A stretch of DNA of 64,000 nucleotides. It comes from Albugo candida. Its lineage: Eukaryota; Oomycota; Peronosporomycetes; Albuginales. The position numbers were made by a program, and so were the translations under genes. Below are positions 26,451 through 36,356 of this stretch, in pieces. The stretch spans positions 1 through 64,000 of the forward strand of contig JBDOQK010000078.1 in assembly GCA_040437565.1 (NCBI GenBank), given 5' to 3'. Every line of letters begins with the position of its first letter. Position 1 is the first letter of the stretch. The notes under the pieces were generated by a model that did no database searches, was not told where the DNA came from, and worked only from the letters and a program-made list of their open reading frames with translations.

Positions 26451-26639
26451 GGAAGAGCGAAGCACATCGCGGTGAGGCACAAGGTCGTAAAGGATTACAG
26501 AAAGAAGGTGTGTTCAAGGGGGGGGTATTGCGATTCTTAAACGATGGGGGCTGACGTGATCACCAAGACATTCGCTGATCCGCGGTTAAGCGAAATACGC
26601 GAGCTAGTGTGTCTGGTGTGAAGACATCCCGGGAAGGAG

Positions 26640-26817
26640 TGCTGAAACGACGCGAATCTTGGGACACTGTCACTGCTGGAGTACAACGACTGCTAGAGTG
26701 CAATGACTGTTGAATGCGTGTAAGAATCGTAGGTAAAGTACGAGTATGAGCGGACAGAACAACGTCTTTTTAATATAAAAATTAGTTCTTCATCTACCTT
26801 GTTGGGTGCATTAAGAG
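26640..26817 (+). repeat. 3' LTR of the copia element
   Basis: It begins TGCTGAAACGACGCG, follows the RNase H region, and aligns with 19580-19759 with scattered substitutions and small gaps. No clear target duplication was found outside the pair. Confidence 0.7.
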
Positions 26818-28195
26818 CTAAAAACAACACGATGCATCAATCTCTGAACCTAATCTAGCGTGGGATAGTGTGTTCGACACTATCAGTCCTCTATGAGAGC
26901 ACTACCGTATCTCATAGCGTGTCGCATTCGATGTCCACAGCACCACCAAATTCGGGAGAGTAGAACGTATGACTTTATTATACTTTATCGCCAAGTACAT
27001 TCGCAGCTTCCATTGACTAAAATAGAGAAAGCCTCTCGTATTTGGTTTAATAGAGTGCAAATAAGAAAACTGACGACTTGTACTCTTGAGTTTATGAAAA
27101 GCCATCCCAGCTCCAAAGTATTCTCAGAACGCTGAACAGTTGGTTCATTTCTCTTCGATGTGAGACTTAAGGCGCTTTTTAGGCATTTGCGAACGAAGTC
27201 TCTTGGCGTAGTTTCTCAAATTGTTTTTAAGTTGTTTTGAAGACCCCATTTAACAGATAATATCATTCTCGTCACCTTCGTTTTATTTTGGTAAAGTCCA
27301 TGCAGTTGGATGTTTTTGCGATCAACTTTGTAATTATGAGATGCTTTCAGCCGCTCGTTGGAACATTTATATCGACAACGTATACTGGTGATACTTTCTC
27401 GATTATCGTCATGACCAGACGAGCACGAATATGATTTTGAGAAAAATTATCGATCTTCAATCTCTTTCTTCTTATCGTGTTATATTGCGATCAGTTCTGC
27501 AAAAACGTCTGCATCACCTTCATTACAGCTGCAATTATGAAGCATTGTGACTTGAGCTTCGTTTCAATCATCTGTCTGTCTGTTTTTATATCGAAGTTTG
27601 TCATTGTTGTTTAAACACAGCCACCGGATACCGAGGGTCAGTTCGAACTCGGTCTCAAATGATTTGTATGGTTGATGCGATGATTCTCGTCAATTGAACA
27701 TTGTGATCGTAAAGATTTATCTTTCAATCTTTTCTCACCTTCATCGCTAGTAAAAGGCAAATTGGGTTTGTTGATCATCGGCTTCGAATATTTTGCTTTG
27801 CATGGAATTGGCGAATCCCAAAAGCGCAAGACAAATGTGGATACCATGAGTTTTCCGCGACGGCGATGAGACATGGAGGTAATCGCACACTTCATCCCCC
27901 AGTAATAGAAACAAGTACAATAACGGATAACGGATTCTAGTTCCCTAATCACACATAGCAGATCATACCAAAAGTCTCAGTTATTGATAACATAAAGACG
28001 TTTGAGCTCAAATGATTTCTTTTTTGCTGTCAGAGACAAAAATGAACGCAAGGGATTCCGAACAGTCGCTTTTGAATTCGACGCGTAATCCGTTCATTTC
28101 TCCAAATCAGGTCGCTATAGTATACATAAGCATCACACGTAGTTGTGCCATTGAACCACAATGGCAATGATATCTCACAAAGCAATTGAATGAAG
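26818..28195. other. No recognised gene
   Basis: A minus-strand open frame of 104 residues (27638-27952) is the best candidate but shows no known motif. Nothing else is supported between the copia LTR and the ATPase-like remnant. Confidence 0.35.
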
Positions 28196-28560
28196 ATTTA
28201 TATCATCTCAGAAAAGAAACCAAACTTGGGTATTGCGAGTGAGTACAAAACTGCGTAAATCGGTAGTAAGGAGAGCAATAATATCAACGACAAGTAGAGG
28301 AGGTTCCTGTTGGATAGATTAGGAGCTGCTAAAATATACAGCAATTCGTCCAAGATCAGCAACAATATACAGAAGGGTAATGCAATGCTTCCTACTTGGC
28401 ATGTTGAGGAAAACTGTTCTGCTACAGATTAGAAAATAAAGGTGATGAAAGTGACTTGAAGAGGTTTTTTTGCAACTCAATATCGATATCAAGCTGTCAT
28501 ATCCATATTCGGCCATGGTGAAGCCGGCGACATATGCGGAGTAAAAAAAATGTGGTACTC
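28196..28560 (-). pseudogene. Remnant of a Na+/K+-ATPase-like P-type ATPase C-terminus
   Basis: On the minus strand, 28550-28490 reads FYSAYVAGFTMAEYGYDSL, close to the FF...MAENGF segment ahead of the last membrane helices of animal-type Na+/K+-ATPases. In another frame, 28405-28200 reads SIALPFCILLLILDELLYIL and then a strongly hydrophobic stretch, like the final A-x-P-[FY]-S-x-L-x-F-x-Y-D-E-[VI]-R-K helix of the same family. The two blocks are much closer than in intact proteins and in different frames, indicating internal deletion and decay. Only this end is visible; the catalytic DKTG region is absent from the window. The identification rests on two short motif matches and should be treated as tentative. 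Confidence 0.35.
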
Positions 28561-29195
28561 ATGTGCGGGGAGTGGGGCTGTCTTCTCTCAACTGATTCAA
28601 ACATGTAAAAACATATTTTTGAACTGACAAATGATCCTTAGGCTAGCGTGGCAACATTCGATCTGTCTTCATATGTGAATGTATCCTTCATTTTTCTTAG
28701 TATTGGGGGGTTGAACTTACGCCAATTATATTCGTTGACGGTTTATGTCTGATGATTCTTCAATTTTGGCAGCAAAAATTATGATTACATGTTATAGATG
28801 ACTTGCGCTATGGCACGGTTTTTTAATTCTCCCCACATTTCGATCTATCTAGAAATCTCACTTCATCAGCCTGAAGACAATTCATCATCACTGATGTGTG
28901 TTATCTCAAGAATCGTACATCTACTAAAAGTATAGGATATATGAAGTGAGAGGGAAAGTAACGGTATTGTACTGAGCAGCATTTCTCTTATATATGGCAG
29001 CACTGAAGTCTTGCAGCCCTCTCCTCATAATGGCTGTTAGGTACAGGATCTACTGATTGCAGCGACGGTATGTTGAAGACCTCCACTGGTGGAAGGTCAC
29101 CATCTCCTGAACAGTCGTAGGTAGTGAAAGGTCGCAGAGAGACATAAGATAGTTGCTAAGGGAGTTCCCAATATACCTTCAAACTATAAGTCTTT
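28561..29195. other. No recognised gene
   Basis: Short frames only, with no repeat or element edge that I can identify. Confidence 0.35.
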
Positions 29196-29199
29196 GTCT

Positions 29200-30290
29200 A
29201 CGACCTTTGGTGCGTTCCTCAATAGGATTATGAGCCCAAGCAACCATAGACTACGTGGTGCTACGCGACCAACGCGACCGACGCGACACAAAAGACAGAA
29301 CTTATCTTCATTGTCAGACTCCGACAGCGACGGAGAAGAACGCAACGAATTCAAGATCGGGCATGCGGGGACTCCCATACGGTGTTGGAGATGACTGGAC
29401 ATTCTACAAACGTACCATGATGAATGCGTTCGAGGAAAGCTTATTGGTCCAGATCGCTATTGGCGAGGAGCGTGAAGACAAAATCTGGAACGACGACGAA
29501 AAAGGGGAAGTCAAAAAAAGTAAGGCCAGAATTAAGATCCTGATTCAAAGATCACTGTCAATGAAGCTTGCAAAACAAGTGATGATGAAGAGTACAGGCA
29601 CGGAGATGTGGGCTGAACTCGTATCAATCTACAAGGGTAAGAAAAATCCTTCTATGACTGCGCAGAAGTTGTATCGCTTACAGGCGAGCTACACAAGACT
29701 CACCTGAGTGGGGGGAAAAACGTACGGAGCCATCTTTACGAACTCTTCGATATCAAAAATCAACTTATCAAAAATCAACTTGCATGACTTGCAGATGGTA
29801 GATCGTATGTTACGAGGTCTTCCGGCGCAAGCGTGCTATGATGAATTAAGATGTAAAGTATTATTTAGAACGAAATGATGATTACCGTAGAATCAAGAAA
29901 CGAAGACTGGGGAAATCATGCTTCCGGAAACACGCAACGAAAAAAAGGGGCAGTATACGCATGGCGAAACTCGGCACAGCAACTCACATGACCATGTCGA
30001 CAGAAAACCAGAACGGGGAATCTGAACTGGTAGTTGCTTTCATTGCGGTGGAGATCATTACAAGCGTGATTGTCCAAATTGAGATACAGAACGTCAAAAC
30101 AAATTCACGTGATGGTCGTAAAAATGAACGGAAGCGCGAAGTTGTGATGGGAGAAGTTGCAAAGCTCGTAAATAAAGGATATGTGCCTTGTCAATGGTAC
30201 TTTGCCTCGGGATCGAATGTACATATCACAGCGTGCAAAAAAATAATTCACGACACTACAAAGTATGGGTGATAGCGAGTGGAATAAAAG
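29200..30290 (+). mobile_element. Ty1/copia fragment (gag to protease)
   Basis: Plus-strand pieces give a copia gag of the UBN2/Retrotran_gag type at 29375-29707, containing DDWTFYKRTMMNAFEESL and a tryptophan-containing EMWAELVSIY block. A CCHC knuckle (CFHCGGDHYKRDC) follows near 30035. A retropepsin-like box (WYFASGSNVHIT) lies near 30195. No LTRs, integrase or reverse transcriptase are seen. The fragment is broken, with several interruptions, and ends shortly before the Mutator-like element. Confidence 0.7.
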
Positions 30291-30504
30291 AATTTCAGGA
30301 TTTGCTTCTTTTTTTTTTTAAACCATATTTTTTAAAAGGATATTGTTATATTCACTCCCTTTTCACTCCGACTTGTCTTCGACATCAAGATTAAAGGGTT
30401 TGCTTTCGCCGAACGACAACGGTATGTAAAGAGATGCTGCCATTCACGCAATAACAGAACATTAACATGCAGCAAATGCCACAATCTTCTGCTTAGATGA
30501 CGCG

Positions 30505-31451
30505 ATGAACAGTACAGGCATGCTTCCTCCTCAAGAGGCCGAATATGGTAGCCGTGAAGAATTGCTTTCCACAGTACAAAAATGGGCTCTTGGCCAGGGA
30601 TACGCAGTAACTATCAAACGTTCAGTTACCGGAAAAAAGGCATACTTGAAATGTGACCGTGGTGGCGCACACCTGTCTCAAGTATCAGAACGGAAGCGAC
30701 AGACAACGTCTCGGCGCATTGAATGCCCCTTTATCCTCTCTGCGAATTATTCCAAAAACAAGGGAAATGAAAGTTAAGGACGATACATAGCGAGCACAGT
30801 CAAGGATGTTCTCTTCATCCCTCCGGGCATTCAACCCATAGAAAGCTCACCGAAGAACAGGCAGAAGAACTGAAGAAAATGACGAATGCAGGTGTCAAAC
30901 CGGCTGCAATTCTGTCAACGCTAAGGATGACGGAATATAACACCTTCGCAAACCTGTGCACTTTGTACAACGCTCGAGTCAAAGTTCGAAGCAACCAACT
31001 CGCGGGGAGAACTCCCCTAGAAACGCGTTTCGATGATCCTCGAAAGAGTGACTATTTCCACCATATTGAAGCAACTGAACGCGGAAACATCACTGGCCTA
31101 TTTTTTGCGCATCCGGACAGCGTGAAACTGGCGAATCGATACAATCACGTTGTTGTGATGGACTGCACGTATAAGACGAACGGTTACCGAGTCCCCCTTC
31201 TTCACATCATTGGAATGACAGCGTTCAATACGACGTTTACCGTAGGTTTCTGCTTTCTGGCCGGGGAGTTAGTGGGAGAGTATGCGTGGGCAATATCGAA
31301 ATTAACAACACGGTGGAAAAATGGATCTGCGCCAAACGTAATTGTCACAGACCGGGAACTGGCCCTTATGGCAGCCAGCGCACAAGTTTTCCCATCGTCC
31401 GCTAATCTGCTCTGTATTTGGCATCTCAATAAAAATATCGTTGCAAATTGA
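30505..31451 (+). pseudogene. MULE transposase coding region
   Basis: Two open frames make up the conserved part: 30505-30777 (a FAR1-like DNA-binding segment with GKKAYLKCDRGG) and 30879-31451. The latter carries the DDE-type catalytic core with Asp in DCTYKTN and in VTDRE, and a C-x-WH motif. A short stop-containing stretch separates the frames. Translation beyond 31451 is blocked by a stop, although related sequence (EYVKTTWLVYKERFV) follows in another frame. It therefore appears non-autonomous. As a transposase it would bind the terminal repeats and mediate cut-and-paste movement. Confidence 0.75.
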
Positions 31452-32088
31452 AAAAAGCAGTGTACAACCCAAAAACAATTCGACGAGTTTCTGCAAATGC
31501 GGAACGTCCTGGTGTCTTCTAGGACGGTGAAAGAATATGGTGAGCAGCTTGTGAAGCTCTCACAAAATTCCTCACTCAGAAGTCAGAGGTACTCGAGTAC
31601 GTGAAGACGACTTGGCTCGTCTACAAGGAGCGATTCGTAACACTTGGACTTTACGGCATTCACATTTTGGAAAAAGGCGTCCTCGCGGGCAGAGGAAGCC
31701 CATGCATAAATAAAGAACTTCATACAAGTCTCGACCGGAGACTTAGTATCGGTGTTCAACAAACTGGCAATTGTGCATAATCACCAGATCAAAAGCAGAG
31801 GAAAGTTGGAGAAGCGAGTAGAAGATGCATCATGTACTGGACTTTCCAGAAACATTCGCATCAGTATCCGGAAAAATTTCTTAGTTTGCATTGAAAAAAT
31901 GTCTTGTAAAACATGGGAGAATCGAGCAAGAATTTCGTCCGTGCACCGGATAGTATTCATCGGCAACGGGGATTCCTTGCGCACATGAGATCGCAGCCAT
32001 GGTTAAGAATCTACAGACATTAACCGTTTTCAACTTCCACGCGCAATGTCACCTGATATGGATTTGAAGAGATGTAAGAGCCTTGAAT

Positions 32089-32188
32089 NNNNNNNNNNNN
32101 NNNNNNNNNNNNNNNNNNNNNNNNNNNNNNNNNNNNNNNNNNNNNNNNNNNNNNNNNNNNNNNNNNNNNNNNNNNNNNNNNNNNNNNN
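32089..32188. other. Assembly gap without flanking duplication
   Basis: A 100-N run near the 3' end of the MULE. The flanks do not match, so some element sequence may truly be missing here. Confidence 0.7.
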
Positions 32189-32200
32189 CACGTGACTTGA

Positions 32201-32340
32201 AAAGGAGTGAATATAACAAGTCCCTATATATGAATAAAAAGTATACATAGTATATACACATAGTATAATTATGTGTACCACCTTACTTAAAAAGGGAGTA
32301 AATTTAACCAAAAAGGGAGTGAATTTAACCAAAAGGGAGT
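32201..32340. repeat. Subterminal repeats of the MULE, including an extra inner end-like copy
   Basis: Three near-identical blocks of the form GGGAGTGAATTTAACCAAAA run through 32290-32350 next to the right terminus. A further block at about 32201-32225, AAAGGAGTGAATATAACAAG, matches the terminal repeat more closely than the subterminal ones. It could be a former end of the element or of a related copy. Confidence 0.65.
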
Positions 32341-32389
32341 GAGTATAACGATTCCCTTTTTGAAAGAGTCGTCTATAATCCCCATATCC

Positions 32390-32710
32390 TCAATTTGAAA
32401 AATCATAATCTTCAGATATCACGCCAGTGAAATGCGTCTCTCGTTCTTTGTCGCGCATAACGAGAGGATCTATGTTGGACCGAGCACATGATAAGCATCT
32501 TTTCATTTTACCTGCCTCGTAAGTCACAGTGAATAGTACAGAGCGCAGATTTAGAAAATACAACACATTTGCTGTCATGACATCTTCTAGTAGTTTACTA
32601 TATAGATGCGCCCCAACGCAATCAAACTCAGATCCTTTCTGCATTACATCACAAACACCTTGGCAACTCTGCATTTGACTTACACTAGCGGTAGTGCGCA
32701 ACGCCCACAT
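32390..32710 (-). CDS. Hypothetical open frame
   Basis: A 106-codon minus-strand frame contains cysteine-bearing segments (QSCQGVCDVMQ and KRCLSCARSN) but no signal peptide or domain that I recognise. It lies just downstream of the CHxC-type gene on the same strand, in a different reading context. It may be a decayed exon or chance. Confidence that it is a real gene is low. Confidence 0.2.
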   Translation of the reverse strand: MWALRTTASVSQMQSCQGVCDVMQKGSEFDCVGAHLYSKLLEDVMTANVLYFLNLRSVLFTVTYEAGKMKRCLSCARSNIDPLVMRDKERETHFTGVISEDYDFSN

Positions 32711-32827
32711 CGGTATTGAATTTGTTCCTAATCAAGTACCTTTCATCACTCGAGCCAAATTTCAAACAGAGAAGGCAGTTTTAAATCTATAGTTTGGGTA
32801 GATATGGCTGCAGGAGTAAGCAAGATG

Positions 32828-33613
32828 CTAAATTCTCTTATTCGCTCTCGTTGGTGGAAGGCAAGGTCTCTTGGACGTAGGATGACTTTCATGAGGAAAG
32901 CTCCTTTCCTTTTTTGCGCTTATATCGACACCAAATAGATTCGAACCAACATTTTTATCATTGTTTTCATCTCTGCACTCTACGCTTTGAAGCAGAACTT
33001 TGTTCGACATAGCTCGAAGCTCATTACTCGGACTTTGTTNNNNNNNNNNNNNNNNNNNNNNNNNNNNNNNNNNNNNNNNNNNNNNNNNNNNNNNNNNNNN
33101 NNNNNNNNNNNNNNNNNNNNNNNNNNNNNNNNNNNNNNNTTTTGCGCTTATATCGACACCAAATAGATTCGAACCAACATTTTTATCATTGTTTTCATCT
33201 CTGCACTCTACGCTTTGAAGCAGAACTTTGTTCGACATAGCTCGAAGCTCATTACTCGGACTTTGTTTGTTCCCTTGCAAATCTCCAAGCTGCTTGGGTT
33301 TGCCCGCCGTCTGTGAGCTCAGTTCGATACCGAGACATCGTTCCGCACTGCACTTCTTTTCAACAGCAGAGAATGGAATACTATTAGCAATGTCTGCATA
33401 CATCTGCAAGTCAATCAACACGGTTTTCTTTATCGAAAGCTTTCTTATATCGGCATACGTAAAGTTAGCGTACGGAACAAACATTTGAATGCACCTGTGA
33501 CATTTGAAAAGCGCTGTGTAACCACTTGGGGCCCTCAAATGGATTTCGTACGCGTATATTCGCACTCCAGTACAAAATAGAGCAAGTAACTGTAAATTCA
33601 TGTTGATCTTCAT
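32828..33613 (-). CDS. Secreted CHxC-type effector candidate
   Basis: The ATG at 33613 opens a frame of about 185 codons once one copy of the assembly duplication and the N run are removed (228 bp, in frame). The protein starts MKINMNLQLLALFCTG, a short positively charged segment and hydrophobic core typical of a signal peptide, with cleavage expected around residues 20-23. About 15-20 residues after that comes KCHRCIQMF, a CHxC motif. Albugo species encode a class of secreted effector candidates defined by CHxC soon after the signal peptide. The remainder is polar with several cysteines (EKKCSAERC and VECRDENNDKN) and ends in a basic tail. I see no enzyme domain. A longer frame extends upstream of this ATG, but the signal peptide supports starting here. 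It sits alone in element-rich DNA, a usual setting for filamentous-pathogen effectors. Confidence 0.6.
   Translation of the reverse strand: MKINMNLQLLALFCTGVRIYAYEIHLRAPSGYTALFKCHRCIQMFVPYANFTYADIRKLSIKKTVLIDLQMYADIANSIPFSAVEKKCSAERCLGIELSSQTAGKPKQLGDLQGNKQSPSNELRAMSNKVLLQSVECRDENNDKNVGSNLFGVDISAKXXXXXXXXXXXXXXXXXXXXXXXXXXXXXXXXXXQSPSNELRAMSNKVLLQSVECRDENNDKNVGSNLFGVDISAKKERSFPHESHPTSKRPCLPPTRANKRI
32912..33267. repeat. Assembly gap 33040-33139 flanked by a 128-bp direct copy
   Basis: Positions 32912-33039 match 33140-33267 exactly by eye. Copy plus N run is 228 bp, a multiple of three, so the CHxC gene stays open through the artefact and would be annotated too long if the overlap were not collapsed. 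Confidence 0.85.
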
Positions 33614-33703
33614 TGTCGAACGTGTAATTTGTCGTTCTCGAAGCGTGTTCTGGTGGAAATCCCTTCCTTGTCTATGTTTTTTCGATTTTTTTGTAGTATA
33701 CAC

Positions 33704-36350
33704 CTACAAGATGAGTAGTCCATCAGATATACGTACATGATGGATAAGATTATCCATCCAGCTCATTTTCGTGTACAATGAGCAACTATATACATCACTT
33801 CATATTGACCAATGCATGCGTGACACGATCATTCCCTTGCCCAACGTGCCAATGAAATGACAGTCGCACTTGTCAGCAAACATTTTTACACGCTCATGCA
33901 GTACTTTGTTGGCTTCTTTGATCGTTTGTATATATGGTGAGATACTATTGGCGTTATTTCATTTTATTTGAGTAATCAGTATTTAGCAGATAGCGTCGAT
34001 TTTGTTCTTGTGAGCTCATCGCCCGAGATCGGAGAATTGGTCGGAAGGAAGGTATTCGCATTACTTCTTCGATCTGCGTACTTTTCCATAAGATTACGCT
34101 GTCATAATCATATTGAAGGCATTGTACAAAGCAGCCTGAGCGTAGCAACCTTGCATTTGCTCCGTAAAGGTACACGAGGTGGCTCGCGTTATCATGGAGA
34201 AAGAAAACTTTTGAGTCAATTGGATGACGCTCCTAGCTTCAATTTGCTTGCATGGTGACCCATACCATAACAACAATTTCTCATGCAGGACCAAAGAATT
34301 CCTCTCACATAAGAAACGCTGTTGACAACGAAGTTCAGACAGCTTTCATAAATTCACTAGATGTTAGCACCATTCTGTATAATGGGATGAGACAGCATAC
34401 GTAGGTGGAAGAACATACGACCTACATCTATGTTCAGTATAATTGGCGATGAGAGAAATCTAATCCATTTGCAGAAAATTCGAACGATGGTCAATAATCA
34501 TTGAGATATTTTCTTTGTGCACGAGAAAGCGATTTCCAAGCGATTTTCTAAAAGATCTTTTAGATCCCAACCAACTGAACTCTATCGTTTACGTGGTTGC
34601 CGGTAGTTAATCGCTTCAACTATCTATAGCCTAAATTTTCCAACTTGTTTGCTATCTCGATCATGTGCCATTACTTTGTTGTCCCAACAATGAAAAGAAG
34701 GCGAGGGCTAATCATCGCCTTTTTGCCGTTGCTCGCAATAGTTCTCATGGTTCCGATATACTCTGCCGTGCTCTTTGCCCGCTGCAAATACAGTTATTGA
34801 AGGGGATGAAGAAACCTTTCTTCGTTGTGGAAATGCGGATAAATAGTCAGTACAACAAACCAACATGATGATGTATTGAAAGCAACAAAAGGCTTTCATT
34901 CATGCGGCACATTTCTGAACTCGTCCTTTACCATTACAATGATATGCTCAGAATTGAGCAAGTCGTGGACACAGACGCCAGGCCTTCCGATATCATGACA
35001 TGATAAATGTGGACTTCATTGTTGTTATTGACCTGAGGAATGTGCGAGCGTTAACTCACCGCATTGTCAAGTCTTCCTTTGGGTCAAGCGGCTTTACAGC
35101 ACGTATTCTTGCAGTGAGCTTGTGCTAATTCGCTTCATGCCATGTAATTGGACACCCACCTCCATGAGCATTGAATTGAAAGGGGCCATCGTCAATGAAT
35201 AGTTCCGCCATATACAGAGTCAAAAATTGGATGGATTATGTCCACTTTATGGAATGCTTGTATCCATATGATTTGTGTCCGATCATACACTTGCCCGGGA
35301 GCAAACCTTCGATGTAAGGACACGAACAAAGTCTACAACGGCATCGGAACAAGATCATCGGGCTCTGGTAAATGAGCTGGTCTCTCGCCCATCCCCTGTC
35401 CGACCAAGTCTGATCCTAATCTTCTTGCCCAACAACTCAGTGTGTTACCTCTCTCTGTTTTCAAGTGCGCTCAACTTTAATCATTCGTTATGACTGCAGC
35501 CGAACTACACCGCTGCGTAACTCAACCCTTTAAATACCTAAAGAAATGGTTACAGTTCAAATGTCTAAGGCTGTGGTAGTAATCCCATTTCCACACATTT
35601 GTAAATGGTGACATTGATTTTCTGAGGCAACTTGCATACCATAGAAGTGTGTAAATTCGAAACGACTCGTGAGGATGTGCGATGATGCGCACAACGTACT
35701 GATCACTTATTGCTGCCATTCAAAAGGTCAAATTTCGGAATGCTTCTCCTTCCATAATTTCCCCATTTGCAAACTGCAGGAAGCATACAAAGTCTCTATT
35801 ATGTATATTACTCAGGTTTCTGATCACTTCTTGAAGGTTGTCCGTGTATTGGCCCTATGGATGCAGGTATAAAATGGGAGTGAATGTTGTCATGAGCATG
35901 TAATGAGCTATTGTCATCTTATGCGCACATAGGATTGGATGGGCAGTAGTAGCCCAACGAAAGAAACAGGAGACATCATTAGTATTTGAGCCCAAGCCTC
36001 CGTCGAATCTGTCGACATTCCATGCATTTGATGCGAATAACTGATACGGAAGGAATCAAGCAGTCATTTGGCTTCGCTCTATCGCAAATGCTTAAAGGAA
36101 GTGCACTTTGTAAATAAGTGTTTCGATTTTGGAATGAAATGATAAAGGGTATGCTATAATGCGTGTGATTATAGTTGGCAGGTTTAAATCAGTATACGCC
36201 CAGTAGCCTCTTGGTTCGTTTTGCAAAGTGCGCTTTAGTTTCTCGAAATAAAAACGGTTCCAGCTTACAAAAAAGCTCTTCGCGCGGGTCGTCTTTGGTA
36301 CACGATACAGCGCTTAAGAGCGTACTACAGGCAGATTACTTTATAGAGAG
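33704..36350. other. No recognised gene; edge of the element-rich region
   Basis: Only short open frames occur. A minus-strand segment around 35215-35070 reads ELFIDDGPFQFNAHGGG and then ITWHEAN before a stop, and looks coding-like but is unidentified. Another plus-strand frame at 36175-36357 overlaps the start codon of the Sec7 gene and is probably 5' leader. No promoter element is called. Confidence 0.35.
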
Positions 36351-36356
36351 ATTGTG

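Larger units (their letters stand above)
19580..26817 (+). mobile_element. Ty1/copia LTR retrotransposon, broken and interrupted by a nested element
   Basis: Plus-strand order is typical copia. A gag region (about 20310-20550) is followed by a CCHC zinc knuckle beginning CYQC near 20830 and a retropepsin box near 20950. Next come the pre-integrase and integrase regions (about 21330-22000), reverse transcriptase (about 22520-24900) and an RNase H region with SDDGYAGG and STMEAEFVAAYE (25080-25230, repeated at 26180-26335 by the assembly). The LTRs are about 180 bp, at 19580-19759 and 26640-26817, and look roughly 80% alike by eye, so the insertion is not recent. The element is broken, with about ten or more interruptions. 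It contains a separate gypsy element at 23444-24428 and two unmerged contig overlaps, so its real length is shorter than the span. Confidence 0.8.
30338..32356 (+). mobile_element. Mutator-like DNA transposon (MULE) with FAR1-type transposase
   Basis: Terminal inverted repeats of about 26 bp, sharing GTTATA and TCACTCCCTTTT, lie at 30338-30363 and 32331-32356 and match at about 22 of 26 positions. Outside them is a near-perfect 9-bp direct repeat, TTTTTAAAA at 30329-30337 and TTTTTGAAA at 32357-32365, the size expected for Mutator elements. The plus-strand coding region has a FAR1-like N-terminal block (30505-30777) and a MULE transposase (30879-31451). The transposase shows DCTYKTN (first Asp), VTDRELALM (second Asp) and the family-typical CIWHLNKNI. 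Later transposase pieces continue to about 31980 in shifted frames, so the open frames are interrupted at least three times. A gap lies near the 3' end. Confidence 0.85.

Noticed and set aside
29755-29785. Short direct repeat of ATCAAAAATCAACTT
   Set aside because: A simple slippage duplication of about 16 bp inside the copia fragment, not a structural feature.
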